This document shows, piece after piece, positions 48,156 through 60,101 of a DNA stretch of 64,000 nucleotides. Each line of letters begins with the position of its first letter. Within the stretch, counting starts at the first letter, position 1. The translations under genes were made by a program, and so were the position numbers. This stretch comes from Poronia punctata. Taxonomy: Eukaryota > Ascomycota > Sordariomycetes > Xylariales > Xylariaceae. The notes beneath the pieces are model-generated. The model was not told the origin of the DNA, did not search any database, and saw only the letters and a list, made by a program, of their open reading frames with translations. The DNA lies in contig MU401616.1 in NCBI GenBank assembly GCA_022579005.1, forward strand, positions 1 through 64,000, in the 5' to 3' direction.

Positions 48156-49916
48156 CTAGGAAGTAGGTGTCGCCGCCTGCGTTGGGCGATGGAATGTGCA
48201 GCCCGCGCACACACAGTCATCACCACAAGGGCATGTCCCGAGGTCCCCTTTGCACCCAAAGAAATTGCCGTATTCGACAATCAAGTAGTCATCCCAGGAC
48301 TCGGAGCCACATAAAGGCATCGAATTCTCGAACATGGTCCCTGATGTCGGGGAACCGTTGGCCAATTGTAATGGCACGATGCCAAATGTTGATCCGTTCG
48401 CCGGATGCGACATGTTGGTTGAACCAGCGGTGAAACCATTGGCTTCTAGTACCGGATCAACAACCATGGAACGGACAAGTTCCTTGGTCGCCGAGTTGAA
48501 TGGGTGTACCGTGCAGCCTACACATTCGCAACCGGGCCCGCAAGTACATTCGTGAGTGGTACAAGAGCCGTCGTCTGTTTCGCTGGCTTGCGCGTTTGGT
48601 ACCTGCGATCCGGCAAAAGGGTCGTGTGGTGCAATATTTTGTTGTGGGTTAGCCACCATTTGCTCCCACTGGGAATACTGTAAGGGTGCCTGGAATGACC
48701 CCCACGGGAATGGGTATGTATGTGCTGTACTTCCATGGCGGAGAGGCTGCGAGGTAGCCGCATAATTCATTGGCATATCGAAAGCAGTTTGGGGGAAGAA
48801 ATTGGCAGCTAGGCTCGGGCTTTGGGCTGAGACGGGAGTAGCATAATCCATCAAGTTCAATCTGCTCTGCCTTGGTTTCACCTCCGTGGCTTGTTCTTGG
48901 ACTGGCGGCAATCGTACCGGCCCCTTTCCACCACAGCAACTTCCGCCTTCCGTTGGATATTCTTCCGCAAATGAGTCGACGCTCGATGCCGGCGTGTGAT
49001 TCTGTGTTCCCAACGCTTCGAGACTTGACCTGCCAGACACACTATTCAGGGGCGAATCGTTCGGAGACCGGTTAGGTGCAAGGCCATGTGAAGACACAAA
49101 TGAATCGGTAAGCCCTTGTGAAAATTGCATCTCCGCCTGAGAATGGATCCACGGAGGGCTGGATAAAGGTGTCCCGGTAGGCGCGGCGCTGCTGGTTAGA
49201 TGAGCAGGAATAGGCCCTAAGGACGAGGGAGTATCGAAATGGACCATGTGGCCATTGGCGCCAACCGATGAAGTCTGACTCGGGATCAAATTAATAGTCT
49301 CGGGGTCCATTCGCTCGAGCAGGGCCAAGTCTAGGGATTGTTTACGGGGCGGCGGTATGGAAACAGCATTCTTCTGAACTCGAGAGCTTCCCATCCTTTT
49401 AGACAACTGTGGGGTTGAGTCACTAGTTGTTGTCGCCGTCGACGAGTTCGACGTGCTCGTTCCTGAAGCTGGGCCACAGGCGCATTTTCGATTCCGTGGT
49501 ATGGCGATTGTGACTCTTGTATTGCAGTTACAACCACTGCCCTTTGGGTGAGGGCACGTGCTGAGTGGTCGGCCTGGCTTATTGACTCGCAGTAATTGGC
49601 GATCATCATGTTTACATGATGAGGACCGGTGCCCTCGGATACATGGCCCGCTAAAGAGAGCAGCGTGAGACATATTAGCGATCATATAGTTTCCTGCGGT
49701 ACACACGGGAAAGTGAGACAGAAGATCCCATAGGCACGCAACTGACGGCTCTATTATTGTAGGGCCTTGCGCGCAGAGACAATAAGTCTTTCATCGCCTC
49801 TTCCTTTACTACGCATTTCGTGTTTCCTCTTATCCGAAATCAAGTGATGGGCGAAATGAACCAAAACGACAGTCGACTTACCATGCTACTTTATTCCCCT
49901 GCGGGTCAAGTTGCAT
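48156..49916 (-). CDS. Copper-fist transcription factor
   Basis: Two exons are read: 49916-49882 (35 bases) and 49650-48156, giving 509 residues. The intron of 231 bases starts GTAAGT and ends CTTTAG. Splicing joins MQLDPQGNKVA-C-GPCIRGHR, so the Cys12 codon is split TG|C. The result has the exact copper-fist spacing C-x2-C-x8-C-x-H (Cys12, Cys15, Cys24, His26), then NKPGRPLSTCPH, with the GRP DNA-contact motif, and CNCNTR. Without the first exon the fist would lack its first Cys, which strongly supports the model. Copper-fist proteins bind DNA when loaded with Cu or Zn and control copper uptake or detoxification genes. The C-terminal half carries two Cys clusters, CTTHECTCGPGCECVGCTVH and CPCGDDCVCAGCTFH, of the type that senses Cu(I) in Mac1/Cuf1/GRISEA-like activators. 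It could therefore act as activator of uptake genes or of metallothionein; sequence alone does not decide. Confidence 0.93.
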
Positions 49917-52679
49917 CTTGAAATCCGAGTAGCAAATCCGAGTCCAGTGTATGAGTTCGAGATAGTTATCTCCGACCCAGAAGCGGGGTTTCGAGATATT
50001 TGTAGGTTGTTATATATCAGGTGGCTGTCTAGCCGAGCGGGCCAGGCCGAGAATCGACGAATCTGGGGATACAATATGCGATAGTCCGTCGGATGCGATG
50101 GGATTGAGGAACACACTCTATGTTTGTAATGGAAGTGAAGAGTGTGAACTCGTAGCCCCCAGATTGTGGTGAATAAGGCTGATTAATAAAGGTGGAATGC
50201 GAAGACCTCCGCCGCTCAAGGATTCATGTGGTCCGCTAGGGTCTGAACAGACGGTCGAGGGTGTAGGTGGCATAGGTGACCAAAGTAACCAAGGAACCCG
50301 TACATCCAGGACTGAGCGACAAGGGTCAGTCAAGTGATATACATAGAACGAGAGCCCAAGCCGAAGGCAGGTTCTAGGTATTCGGCGTACGTGAATTTCG
50401 GAGACGTCCTATTTCAAAACCAAAAGCATCTGCTATTCTGCTGGTCACTGGAAGGGAAGTTCCTTGCCGTCGCGGCGACTTTTCGGAATTGAGAGACGGC
50501 GACGGACTGAACACCGCTTCGACCAAGTGCGAGATGTTTTGTTCCACTCCCAGGACAGATACGCAGACCCTGGAGTGCCTGGAAGTGTCCTAGAGGCCTA
50601 GGGGCCTTGGGATTATGCTGATGAAATGGTAGAGCTGAGACGGAAAGACATGTGACGTTGTACCTCGTCGTCAGGACTCAGCACGGGCCAACAGTTGGAA
50701 AAGATGTCCAGTTAGCGCAATGGACAGCGCCCAAATCGACAAGTATTTCGGATTTCTGAACGGTAGCTTTTCGCTTTCTTTTGTCGTAGTCAGTGTATAT
50801 TGGACAGTTTCATGTCTGGGGACACTTTTGGTTGTATGTCTTCAAGTGTAACAGATACCAAGAGTGATGTTGTTCGAGGGGTGGGTTGAGCCACCCAATT
50901 GAGCAAGTTTTAATTGGCCGAGGTGCCCAAAAGCTGGTCAACTTTTTTGCATCTTCAGGTAAGGCCACGCCATCTGATTGGACGAGGCGCTGTTCTTCAG
51001 TTGGTGCCCCTGGGGTGTTATCCAAGGTTTGTAAGCCCTGCCTGGGGATTGCCTAACTCGGACAAGTAGGTTACAGGTAGGTGATTCCTTGGCGGTTTCC
51101 CCCGGTCGTATTACTCGTAGTAGGCACTAGGCACTCACAGACGGTCGCGGTACTTATTATTAAAGGTGCATTCCGATATCACCAATGGAAGTGGCCAAGC
51201 TGTTTAACACAAACATGCTTACGAGTACAACAGAAGGATTAAACCCTACCAAGTGTTCACTTAGCTATGGGTAGGATACCTATAGTATGGATATCCCACA
51301 CGGACTGACTGACTTCGTCCGCTAGATACCTAAGTAGGTACATTAGGTACCTATATAATGTTACCCCCCATCCCGCCGCGATCTTGCCGGTGGTACAAAA
51401 AACGTGGGGGGCGTCTCTTAGTTCGCTATTTGTCTGCAGATGGTTCTCTGCATCTCTGGTTGCTTGCAGGATCAAAGTCCAGGTATGTATGTAGGCAGAT
51501 AAAAGGGAAGCGAACCACTCAGCTTATTACATGATATCGCTTAAAAACAAGGGTACGGCGCCTCGGTTCAAGTACCACCTGATAGGAAATACTGTGTGGA
51601 ATACTGTCATGTTAAATCGGTTGATGTCTGATATGATTATGTATTCCTCCGTAATGATGGATCTTGAATACGTGTTGCGCCTATCTTAACCCGCATCTCA
51701 TGATATCTGATTTGTACGGTAATATATAAAAAGGTGTCATAAATCAATATGCCCAATGGATGCCGGAAGTGTGTCTATCCTCTCCTGACATCCGCAGGGG
51801 GGCATATTTACCTATTGCTTGGGTCTTCCTAAGTTAGACACTGAGGCGGGGAAGGTCGCAAGGGTTCCGATGTGGTCTATCTAGGTGCTAGGTATCTTTA
51901 GGTGAATAAGTAGGTAGTGCAGCCTAACAGTAGAATTTGGGCTTATTGATTCCAGCAACGACGAAGGACAAGTCGAGAGACGCAATCTATACTGCTGTAA
52001 TCATATCCTCCATGGTTGTCAGCGGACCAGCTCTGCTGCGGCTCGGTAGCTGGGGATATGTAGGCATCCATTTGAATCGCCACCTAAACAACCGAAACCC
52101 GGATACGAGGCATCCATGAAGTGTATAAGGTAGCTTCTGTCCTAGGTACTTTGACGTCAACCAAGTTATTGGCCCCTTCCAAGCCTATTGATATTACATG
52201 CGCCGCAATTAGTCTAACAGGTAGGTACGCCGTAACCCTGAACCGCGCCTCCTTCCCCGAGGCCGGCGCATTGGGCTGACTGACGACATTTTATCAACGT
52301 ACGCGTAAGCAAGGTGGCTTGGACCGACAATAAGCAGTCGTGTTTTCTCTGTTGCCAAGGTTCTTCTGTGTCTTCTGCTGCGCAGAAACGTATAGGTTCG
52401 AATGTCCGTTAGGATGACAGCGCGCCGGGCTCGCGCGGAAAGCCACGAGGCCATTAGCCAATATATGGGCACCGCCTAATAGAGCACCATATACACGTGT
52501 GTATAAAGATGAAGTGGAACAGAACACTCTGTACAGTGTCTCGGCAAAACCTAGACCAACGACAAGACTATCGCCCGAAATCGAATGCGGGAATGCGGAG
52601 TCTAATCTCGGGGGTATACCGAAGCATCAAACCCGGCAGAGATGGCTCTAGACGATTACTACCAAAACAAAATCGTTTA
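49917..52679. other. Gene-free spacer, 2.8 kb
   Basis: This holds the promoter of the copper-fist gene on the left and the 3' flank of the SR140 gene on the right. Octamers TACTCGTA/TACGAGTA lie at 51112 and 51220. A tRNA A-box-like string near 50030 has no matching B box. No gene is supported. Confidence 0.5.
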
Positions 52680-55121
52680 TCACTCGCCTACGTCGGAGGC
52701 ATCGGAGTCGGCAAACAAATCCACAGCTCTCATACGCTTCCTAGGCTGCAGTGACTGCTTGGCCGTCTCCGCCCCTTCATTCGGTACCTTGGAAGGTTTA
52801 CCAGAGTCCGACTCGTTGAGACTCGGTGTATTTGTGGCGTCTTGCTCCGTATGCATCTTCTCATCATCTTCGGAATCCATAGGAACCCCGTCAATGTCGC
52901 TGTCGAGATCTACCTCCATATCCAGGCCTTCATCCATCGCCTCACCATCGAGGTCATCTCCACTTGCAGCATCAACGATCTTTTCCATCGTCTCGTCTTT
53001 CGTCGACACGGGAAGGAAGCCGTCATTGTCGATAGGAACGTGGGACCCTGCCTCAACCGTCTTCCATTTACCGCCCTTTTTCGGAGCTTCTTCCGGCAAT
53101 TCGTCTTTCTTTGCACTCGGTGGTGACTCGAAGGTTTGGGTGAAGAATTGTTGAGCATCGTTGGGGAAAGCGCACCAGCCTTCCCACAGACCAAGCACTA
53201 ATCCAACACTACGTTTCCATTTTTCTGCCCTGAGTCGGCCCCAGTTCAAGCGTTCGGCAAAAAGACCGAGATTCTCAAAAACCTTTCCCTCTTTTAGGGC
53301 GGTCTCGAAGAGCTGGCGGTAACGCCAGGCATGCCGGACGCCGCTCGCAGCCGACGACGAAAGTATGTCGCTCACCACATAAAGACCGATCAGACTAGCA
53401 GCACTTGTATCGGGTGGCTGATTCGCTTTGGCCGTGGCACCTTCGGGTTGGGGGGTCGAGCTTAGTGAGCCGTTGCCGCGCTCATCGGAACCTGTCGCTC
53501 TCTTGTAGTCGGGATTGGCGGATGTTAGCGCAAATGGTCTTATGATGTTAGAGGCGATCGTATCGGCTATCTCTTCGGCTCCTCTGCTCGAATGAGTTAT
53601 TGCGAAGGAAGTAAGGCGAGCGATGTCTCCCTTTCTTATCTGTCCCAGGTTTATGGGGAGTCGAGCCAACAGATGAGTAAGTTTTGCCTTTTCCAAGGGG
53701 TTTAGATATGACTTTTCACCATCTCCACCCTCCGGCGGCCTGTTCGCTTCCTCTTCGTAGTCTTCGTCGTCGGAAGAGTTATATTCTGGGTCCGACACAA
53801 ACTCGTCGATCCCAGTAACGTACTCATAAGCCAGCGGCTTGTCGGGTAACTTCCATGCATGACTACCTTCGAAAAGCGGTAGGTACTTTCCTTGTCTTTC
53901 GGCTGCTTTTGGGCCCCCGGTCACAACTTCCCATAACCGCCAACGATACCATACACCACCTTCACTTCTGGCATCCCAGATCCACGCCCACTTCTCATCT
54001 CTCTGCACATCGGGCCGTGACATAAGAAGCGCCTCGAATTCGGGGCCGTGTTCGAGGACAGACTCAACCACCTTGTGGATAAGCCGAATCTGCTTAATAT
54101 CGCTGGGCGCCCGCACCGGGACGTGTAGGATGGTCCTGGAAATCGGCCCGCCACCGGTGTTGTAGGACGAAGGAGGAGCAAAGCCTCGGTGAAAACCCCC
54201 CGGCTGGTAAGGCCCGGCATCATTGGCTTGCGGAACTGGCTTGGCTCCGAAGGCGTGGGACGTCGAGGTAGAAGTAAGGGTTGAAACCGCTGAAGTTGAC
54301 ACAGCAGAGGATAGATGTCTATGCAGAGACAAGTAGTATCCGTAGCCGAGATATTTATTCTGTAATGAGCTGACCGCAGCATCGATATCGGCAGCCGGTG
54401 TCTCTGCAGCAAGAACGGCAATGGCTGCCATCGACTTTCTTTCACCCCCTCCAGTGGCCGTAGAAGGTAGGATCTTGACACTCTCCACAACCAGACTAGC
54501 GGGCATTAGAGCCTTTATCACAGCTGGCGACGTTCCGGGTGGTAGGTTGGACAAGCGGATTGTTGGTCTGGCAATGGCCTTCTCTTCAGCCAGGTCTCGG
54601 GTGCGCGCATCAGTCTCGTCGTCGCTTGTGTCGAATGCTCTCGACACGCCCTTTGGTTTTGACAAGGGGCCATCGTCGTTTTCATCGTGAAACCCTAGTC
54701 TGCCTTTCCCATCTTCGTAGCCTTTCTTGCTGGACCCATGTTGCGGGGGTTCATATCTCTTCCTCCCAAAAGATGTAGGTAGTGGGCCGAGAGAGCCTGG
54801 TCCGCTCTTTAAACTCGATGCGCCAAAGTGTCTCTTTCCGAGTCCTCCCACGCCACCGAGTGAGGGCGCGTTGCCACCGGGTCGGTTAAAGTTGGAAGTC
54901 TGCTGGTTCCTATTGCGACTGAAAACGCCCGCATCGTCATCGTCATCGTCGTGGTCGAAGCTTTTGACGAAACTTTCGTACACGGCTGCTGTCTCGGCAG
55001 CTTCCCGCTTGCGCTTGGCTTCGGCTTCGGCCTTTTGCTTTTCGAAAGCAGATTGCTTCGAGGGCTTCTGGAGCTTCGCTTGGACCTCGGGGAAGTCGTC
55101 GAGTTCTTGGTTTGCCGACAT
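52680..55121 (-). CDS. U2 snRNP-associated SURP/CID protein (SR140 homologue)
   Basis: A single exon of 813 residues. Order of parts: a Lys/Glu-rich N-terminus with KQKAEAEAKRKREAAETAAV and YESFVKSF; a Gly/Ser-rich stretch (GGVGGLGKRHFGASS); an RRM at about 187-275 (TIRLSNLPPGTSPAVIKALM); a SURP module at about 345-400 (RLIHKVVESVLEHGPEFEAL with WAWIWD); and a CTD-interaction (CID) domain at about 470-660 (LARLPINLGQIRKGDIARLT, WRYRQLFETALKEGKVFENL). An acidic C-terminus ends in KRMRAVDLFADSDASD. This is the order of U2SURP/SR140, which works with U2 snRNP in pre-mRNA splicing and can touch RNA polymerase II through the CID (family knowledge). The RRM's RNP motifs are weak. The N-terminal start at the first ATG is clear. 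It is shorter than the animal protein and lacks an obvious long RS tail. Confidence 0.93.
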   Translation of the reverse strand: MSANQELDDFPEVQAKLQKPSKQSAFEKQKAEAEAKRKREAAETAAVYESFVKSFDHDDDDDDAGVFSRNRNQQTSNFNRPGGNAPSLGGVGGLGKRHFGASSLKSGPGSLGPLPTSFGRKRYEPPQHGSSKKGYEDGKGRLGFHDENDDGPLSKPKGVSRAFDTSDDETDARTRDLAEEKAIARPTIRLSNLPPGTSPAVIKALMPASLVVESVKILPSTATGGGERKSMAAIAVLAAETPAADIDAAVSSLQNKYLGYGYYLSLHRHLSSAVSTSAVSTLTSTSTSHAFGAKPVPQANDAGPYQPGGFHRGFAPPSSYNTGGGPISRTILHVPVRAPSDIKQIRLIHKVVESVLEHGPEFEALLMSRPDVQRDEKWAWIWDARSEGGVWYRWRLWEVVTGGPKAAERQGKYLPLFEGSHAWKLPDKPLAYEYVTGIDEFVSDPEYNSSDDEDYEEEANRPPEGGDGEKSYLNPLEKAKLTHLLARLPINLGQIRKGDIARLTSFAITHSSRGAEEIADTIASNIIRPFALTSANPDYKRATGSDERGNGSLSSTPQPEGATAKANQPPDTSAASLIGLYVVSDILSSSAASGVRHAWRYRQLFETALKEGKVFENLGLFAERLNWGRLRAEKWKRSVGLVLGLWEGWCAFPNDAQQFFTQTFESPPSAKKDELPEEAPKKGGKWKTVEAGSHVPIDNDGFLPVSTKDETMEKIVDAASGDDLDGEAMDEGLDMEVDLDSDIDGVPMDSEDDEKMHTEQDATNTPSLNESDSGKPSKVPNEGAETAKQSLQPRKRMRAVDLFADSDASDVGE

Positions 55122-56332
55122 GGTGGTCCAACTCTATTTACTGCGGATCATTCCTAACACAGGATTGCCCGCCTCGTCGCGGGTTGCGCGCGCTGCGCAG
55201 ACGCCAAATAAACAATTAACACAATTCTTTTTGCCCGTTTTAAGTGCCCACAGTCTGTAGCATACTATCTCTTCCAAGCGCCGTGTGAATCCGAGTTTCA
55301 TAACAGGTAGGTAGTTGAGAATAATATGCGCATGTGCAAGTCCGTATGTTGGATTACGAGTCAAAGTGCAAGATTGCAATGAAGCTCAACTCAGCTACCT
55401 GTCGTAATTCCGAGGTGCTCTGTACGAGATAAGTCTGTATCAAGGCTACCCTGTAGTCTAGCGTAGGCGCTGTCAATAATCTATCTATTCTTATCACTAT
55501 CAATGATCAATGCTCAGTCTCTTATCACCGAACCAAAGCGTATCTACTCAGTACTCGTACACTCTCCCAGGTACACTCGCAATATGCCATTTCAGTAAAA
55601 CGAAAACATGACCAGATCGTGTATAGTATGAACTTAGAAAGAAGCCAGAGTCGAACCGACTAAGCTTTATCGAACCTCTCGTCGCATATTGCTACCCCAG
55701 GGAGTAGGTAGAGATACTGAGTGCGATAAAATGGCAATTATCGTATTGATCCCTCTTTCCCCTCTTGTACTTCTGTGTACCCCTCCGAGTCTATGCGCGT
55801 ACGCGTACATACCTAGACAAAAAACACGAGACTCGGAGAGAGAAAGTTATCTGGAGCTGGACGATAACATCCGATGCAAGCATAGAAATATGGTTGTACG
55901 ATGATGCACCGTCTACCTCACAGAGGCAGCAGAGATTCTTCCAAACCCCGATAAGCTTGCGAAGGTCAGCAGCCGATGGTCCCTGTCGACTCGGCATACG
56001 CAGGATCGCCAGAGCTAGGTAATGTAGCATTGTACACGTAGGTGGTAGGTGCAGGTGATATCCCTAACGTACCCTACTTATAAGTTGTCTAGACCGGCCC
56101 AGACATCAATCTCCGATAAACGGCGGGATCCCGGACTTCCCCATAATACCAACATTCACGTGTAGGTACTCGTACATGCACGTCTATCCCTTCTCTCGAG
56201 ACTACCTAGTCTCTCTTATTAGGGTTGGCAATATGCAGGGCCCCCATATTCGAGTTTGGGCGTGTTACCTTGATGTTTCTTGAGCAGTAGATATCGCAGG
56301 CAGTGGGCTACATAGTTTACTAGAGCTAGGCA
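55122..56332. other. Divergent intergenic region SR140 / FAD enzyme
   Basis: Promoters of both genes should lie here. TACTCGTA octamers are at 55552 and 56167. A T-loop-like GGTTCGACT on the minus strand near 55640 is not part of a cloverleaf. Confidence 0.45.
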
Positions 56333-58209
56333 ATGTCGGAGAAGGCACTAGGACAACCAGCGGCGGGAGACGATTCCGCCAACTCTAATGCTAGTCTGGC
56401 GGCCGGTGGGAAGGCCTCAGAACCGGCAGCTGACGAAGAGACGGGCAAGTACACGCCTCCCAAAAGGTAAGATACGTTCACGGCTCACTGTCTCAGAAGT
56501 AATCCCTTCAGAGTTGCCGCAACGGATCCGGACAATAACGGTTTTATAAACAGCGTCAAGTGTTTCCGTACAGAGACAGAGACGAAGCCTATAAACAAGT
56601 TACGAGACATTATGAAACCCTGCCCCTGGCAACTGGTTATATCACCACGACGCTAACAGACAATAAACAAAACAGTATCCTCATAATCGGCTCCGGCGTT
56701 TTCGGCCTGAGCACGGCGCTAGCACTTACAAGACATACCGAGATTCCATCCGACACATCCATAACCATCGTCGATCGTTCGCCCGAACCAGGCGTGTTCC
56801 CTGCGCGCGACGCCTCCTCTATCGACTCGTCGCGCATCATCCGCGCCGATTACGCCGACCCGGCATATGTACGTTTAGCAGCCGAGGCGCTCGTCCACTG
56901 GCGCCGCGGCCCCAACGACCCCAACTCTCTGGGCGGCAGCGGTCGATACAACGAAAGCGGGCTTCTTCTGGTTGCCGAGGAGCGCGATGATGGCGCAACT
57001 GTGCGTCCAGACGGCAAGCCCACAGGGCTGGGTTATACCAAGCGCAGCTGGGTGAACGCGCTCATGATAGCGCATTCCGAAGGCCGGCCCCTGTCGAGCG
57101 TGCGACTCCTCCCTCACCGTTATGCCATCGGCCGTGCGATGGGCACCGATGCTGACTGGGCTGACTGGGGCTACCTGAACCTGGCGGCCGGGTGGGCAGA
57201 TGCCGAGAGGAGCATGCAGTGGTTACATGAAAAGGTCGTTGATACAGGCCGTGTAACATTCGTGAATGGGACGGTGGAAACTCTCGAAACGGAGACGAGT
57301 ACACAGAAAGAGTCTAAGAATATAGATACACAAGGAGGAGGGTGCGTCACAGGGGCCAGGCTCTCGGATGGCCGTATTCTCTCCGCAGACCTCGTCATCG
57401 TCGCAGCCGGCGCTTGGACACCCTCCCTCGTGGACCTATCAGGCCAAGCCGTGGCGACAGGCCAGTGTGTAGCGTACCTGCGACTGACTGAGGACGAGCA
57501 GGCAAAACTGGCCAAGATGCCCGTCTCCTTGAATCTTACAGACGGGTGTTTCGTTATACCTCCCCGGGATTGCGTACTGAAGATCGGGAGACACGCATAC
57601 GGGTATCTGAATCCGCAGACCCTGTCCAGCGAGCCTCTTGGAGAGAAAGATGGAGATAGACACCGTCGTACCGAGAAGAAACCTGCTACAGTGTCGAAGC
57701 CCCGAACTCACCTCACCGACCCCTCCCTCTCCATCCCTGCTGAAGGCGAGACCGATCTCCGCAGAGCACTACGGTGCATGATTCCCTGGCCAGACCTAGC
57801 CGAACGACCGTTCTTCAAGACGCGGCTGTGCTGGTATACGGACACGGCGACGGGTGACTGGATCATCGACTATCACCCATCTTACGAGAACCTATTCATA
57901 GCCACAGGTGGCAGCGGCCACGCTTTTAAATTCTTGCCCATACTGGGTGACAAGGTAGTTGACTGTCTCATGGGGAGATGTCCCCAGGATTTCCGTGATA
58001 AATGGAAGTGGAAAGGGGGCGTGGATAGGAACCGTGATGACAAAGGCACAGAGACAACTGAAGGGGTTGTAAGTGAAGACTTGGCAGTTGAGGAGAGCAT
58101 TTCCACAGAGGATGGTAGCCGAGGCGGAAAACCTGGTCAAATTTTGGAAATTGAGCTAGCAAAAAGTGGACGAACATCATTACATCTAGAGGCCAATGGA
58201 AATTGCTAG
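56333..58209 (+). CDS. Sarcosine oxidase-like FAD-dependent amine oxidase
   Basis: The main exon is open from 56539 to 58209 but has no ATG before the FAD motif. The best model joins ATG 56333-56466 to 56574-58209 through a 107-base intron (GTAAGA to CCGTACAG), giving 589 residues (PPK-R-DRDEAYKQV at the joint). The Rossmann motif ILIIGSGVFGLSTALALT lies near residue 105. Next come DASSIDSSRIIRADYADPAY, the region that aligns the flavin in monomeric sarcosine and fructosyl-amine oxidases, then LVIVAAGAWTPSLV and finally NLFIATGGSGHAFKFLPILG. These enzymes oxidise secondary amines such as sarcosine, pipecolate or glycated amino acids to release H2O2; the exact substrate cannot be told. Relative to the usual 440 or so residues it has about 75 extra N-terminal residues and an acidic, low-complexity C-terminal tail after the last FAD contact. 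The first exon is probable, not proven. Confidence 0.85.
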
Positions 58210-59168
58210 GTTAGCCCGATAGATAAACCAACGACAGTTGAAACCCCTTTACCTCTCTGTATGCCCTGATGGATAAACAGGCAAGTAGCCAGCCAACAGT
58301 CATGATACTGGAAGCCTTGCTCGAACAATCACAAAAGCGTCACGAGTCTGGAGTATAAAATATCCCGTAATTTGCGTTTATTCTCTAGGTGAGCGTCATC
58401 GCCCTACGGTTCTAAATTTTGTGCAGCTTCTTTCCTTCGTCTGACATAGGTGGTCAGGGGGGCAGGGCAACTGGCAAATCGCAAATCCTCATCGTTGCAT
58501 GATGAGCCCACTACTACGGGTATGAAATTGCCAGAAGGCGCGCAAGACTGTTCACCGCACAAATGAGAGCGAGACCATCTCAACTACCAACTGCACAGGT
58601 CTAAAGGTGCCATTACCGCCTCAGCAGTCCATTACTAACTGTTGACTGGTAACTCGGGTATCCCAACCCATGCTACAACAGCCGCCAACCGCCCACTATC
58701 AACCATCCGACCAAAGTAAGTCGATGCTTTTTGTGACCACCCTCATTTTTTTAAGTTGATTAAGACGACAACGCCCGACCAGCGCGTGTGTCATCGAAGA
58801 GAGTGCAACCATGCAATCTATGTTTGTCCATCCGACCAGGTCTAGGAGACGTTTTCCGTGAAGAAACTATTCAACCTGGCCTCTCCCTTGTAAAACCCAC
58901 GCCAATGTATAAACGCCGTGCAATGCAATGTAATGGGGGAATCAATGTTACAGATGACAGAAGCCGTAATGAAGCCATCGTAGGCCTCGGCAACGTCAAA
59001 GAAAAATTCAAAGACGAAAACTCGTGAATTCGTAAAAAAAAGGATTACTCGTACAGAGGGGGTATATGGGTGTTGGGCTACGCAGGAATCGATGATCCAG
59101 GTATGCCCATCTGCGCGGCACGAGACAAGTTGCTCAGGCGCTCGCTCAGATTCGATCAGTGATGAACC
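58210..59168. other. Spacer between convergent genes
   Basis: Holds the 3' flanks of the FAD oxidase (+) and TBP (-). A TACTCGTA octamer is at 59046-59053. The frame at 58788-59027 has no known features. Confidence 0.45.
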
Positions 59169-60101
59169 CTAGACCTTGCGGAAATCTGTTTACAAAGTCA
59201 GTACCACGGATATTGGATAAAACGAAGACGACAACGTACCCTGAAGGACGGGATAAATCATCTCAAAGGCTTGATATATTTCTTCGCGGACTTTTGCTCC
59301 AGTCAAGACGATCTTGCCACTGACAAAGATGAGCAGCACGATCTTGGGCTTGATCATACGGTAAATCAAGCCAGGGAACAACTCGGGTTCGTAAGAACTG
59401 AAGTTGTGGTGACGAGAGGCCAGTCCCTCCAATCGAATGGGGAACTTGATATCGCAGCTTCCAACGATATTCTGAATCTTGAAGTCCGTAAACTTGGCGT
59501 TGAAGCCGAGTTTCTGGATGATGCGCGCATACTTTCGGCTCGCCAGCTTCGAGTCATCCTCAGATTTGGCACCTGTAACGACCATCTTGCCCGAGGCAAA
59601 GATGAGGGCGGTGGTCTTCGGTTCACGAATACGCATGATAACAGCAGCAAAACGCTGGTGAGGTCAGCAAAAATGACAGTCATGAATAGCTAGTTCACGA
59701 TTTGTCATATTCGTACCTTTGGGTTGTATTCGGCATTTCTTGCATGCAGCGCAATCGTCTTCAGGTCCAGACGACAATCCAAGTTAACCGTCGCGACGAT
59801 GTTTCTTGAGCATGCAGGGTAAGCCTAGTGCACAGCACGTGGTATTTGACATTCATACGTACTGCAAGGTAGGAGTTAAGCCACTGCCGGCCTGAACCGC
59901 AGCGGGAGTAGCCGCAGGCGTCGCGGGAGTCACCCCGGTCGCATTTGCAGCCTGGTTGCCATGTGCACCACCGTTTGCAGCATTCTGGTTGTCAAAGGGA
60001 GGGGTGAGCTCATTGACAGTGCCCGGAAAGGAAAGCGAGCCAGGTGCAGTGAAAGCCTTGGCTTGCTGCGCATTCTGCGGGTGCGTCTGCAGAGAATCCA
60101 T
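59169..60101 (-). CDS. spt15: TATA-binding protein (TBP, TFIID subunit)
   Basis: Four exons are read: 60101-59863, 59804-59717, 59654-59240 and 59185-59169, giving 252 residues. TBP recognises the TATA box and nucleates RNA polymerase I, II and III initiation. The variable N-terminus ([15 protein letters not shown] ... [13 protein letters not shown]) is Ala/Pro/Gln-rich, as is usual. The two pseudo-symmetrical repeats follow: [20 protein letters not shown] with [20 protein letters not shown] and [20 protein letters not shown], then [20 protein letters not shown] with [20 protein letters not shown] and [20 protein letters not shown]. Exon 4 is only 17 bases; it adds the final DFRKV after YPVLQ, matching the conserved TBP end. 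The introns of 54-62 bases have GTACG-type donors. ATG 60101 is the first in frame; an upstream TTG is not needed. Identity is certain and the splice model is fully in frame. Confidence 0.97.

Noticed and set aside
50021..50085. tRNA A-box-like string (TAGCCGAGCGGG)
   Set aside because: No B box at the right distance and no acceptor stem pairing.
55630..55700. T-loop-like GGTTCGACT on the minus strand
   Set aside because: The T-arm could pair weakly, but D-arm, anticodon arm and acceptor stem cannot be built.
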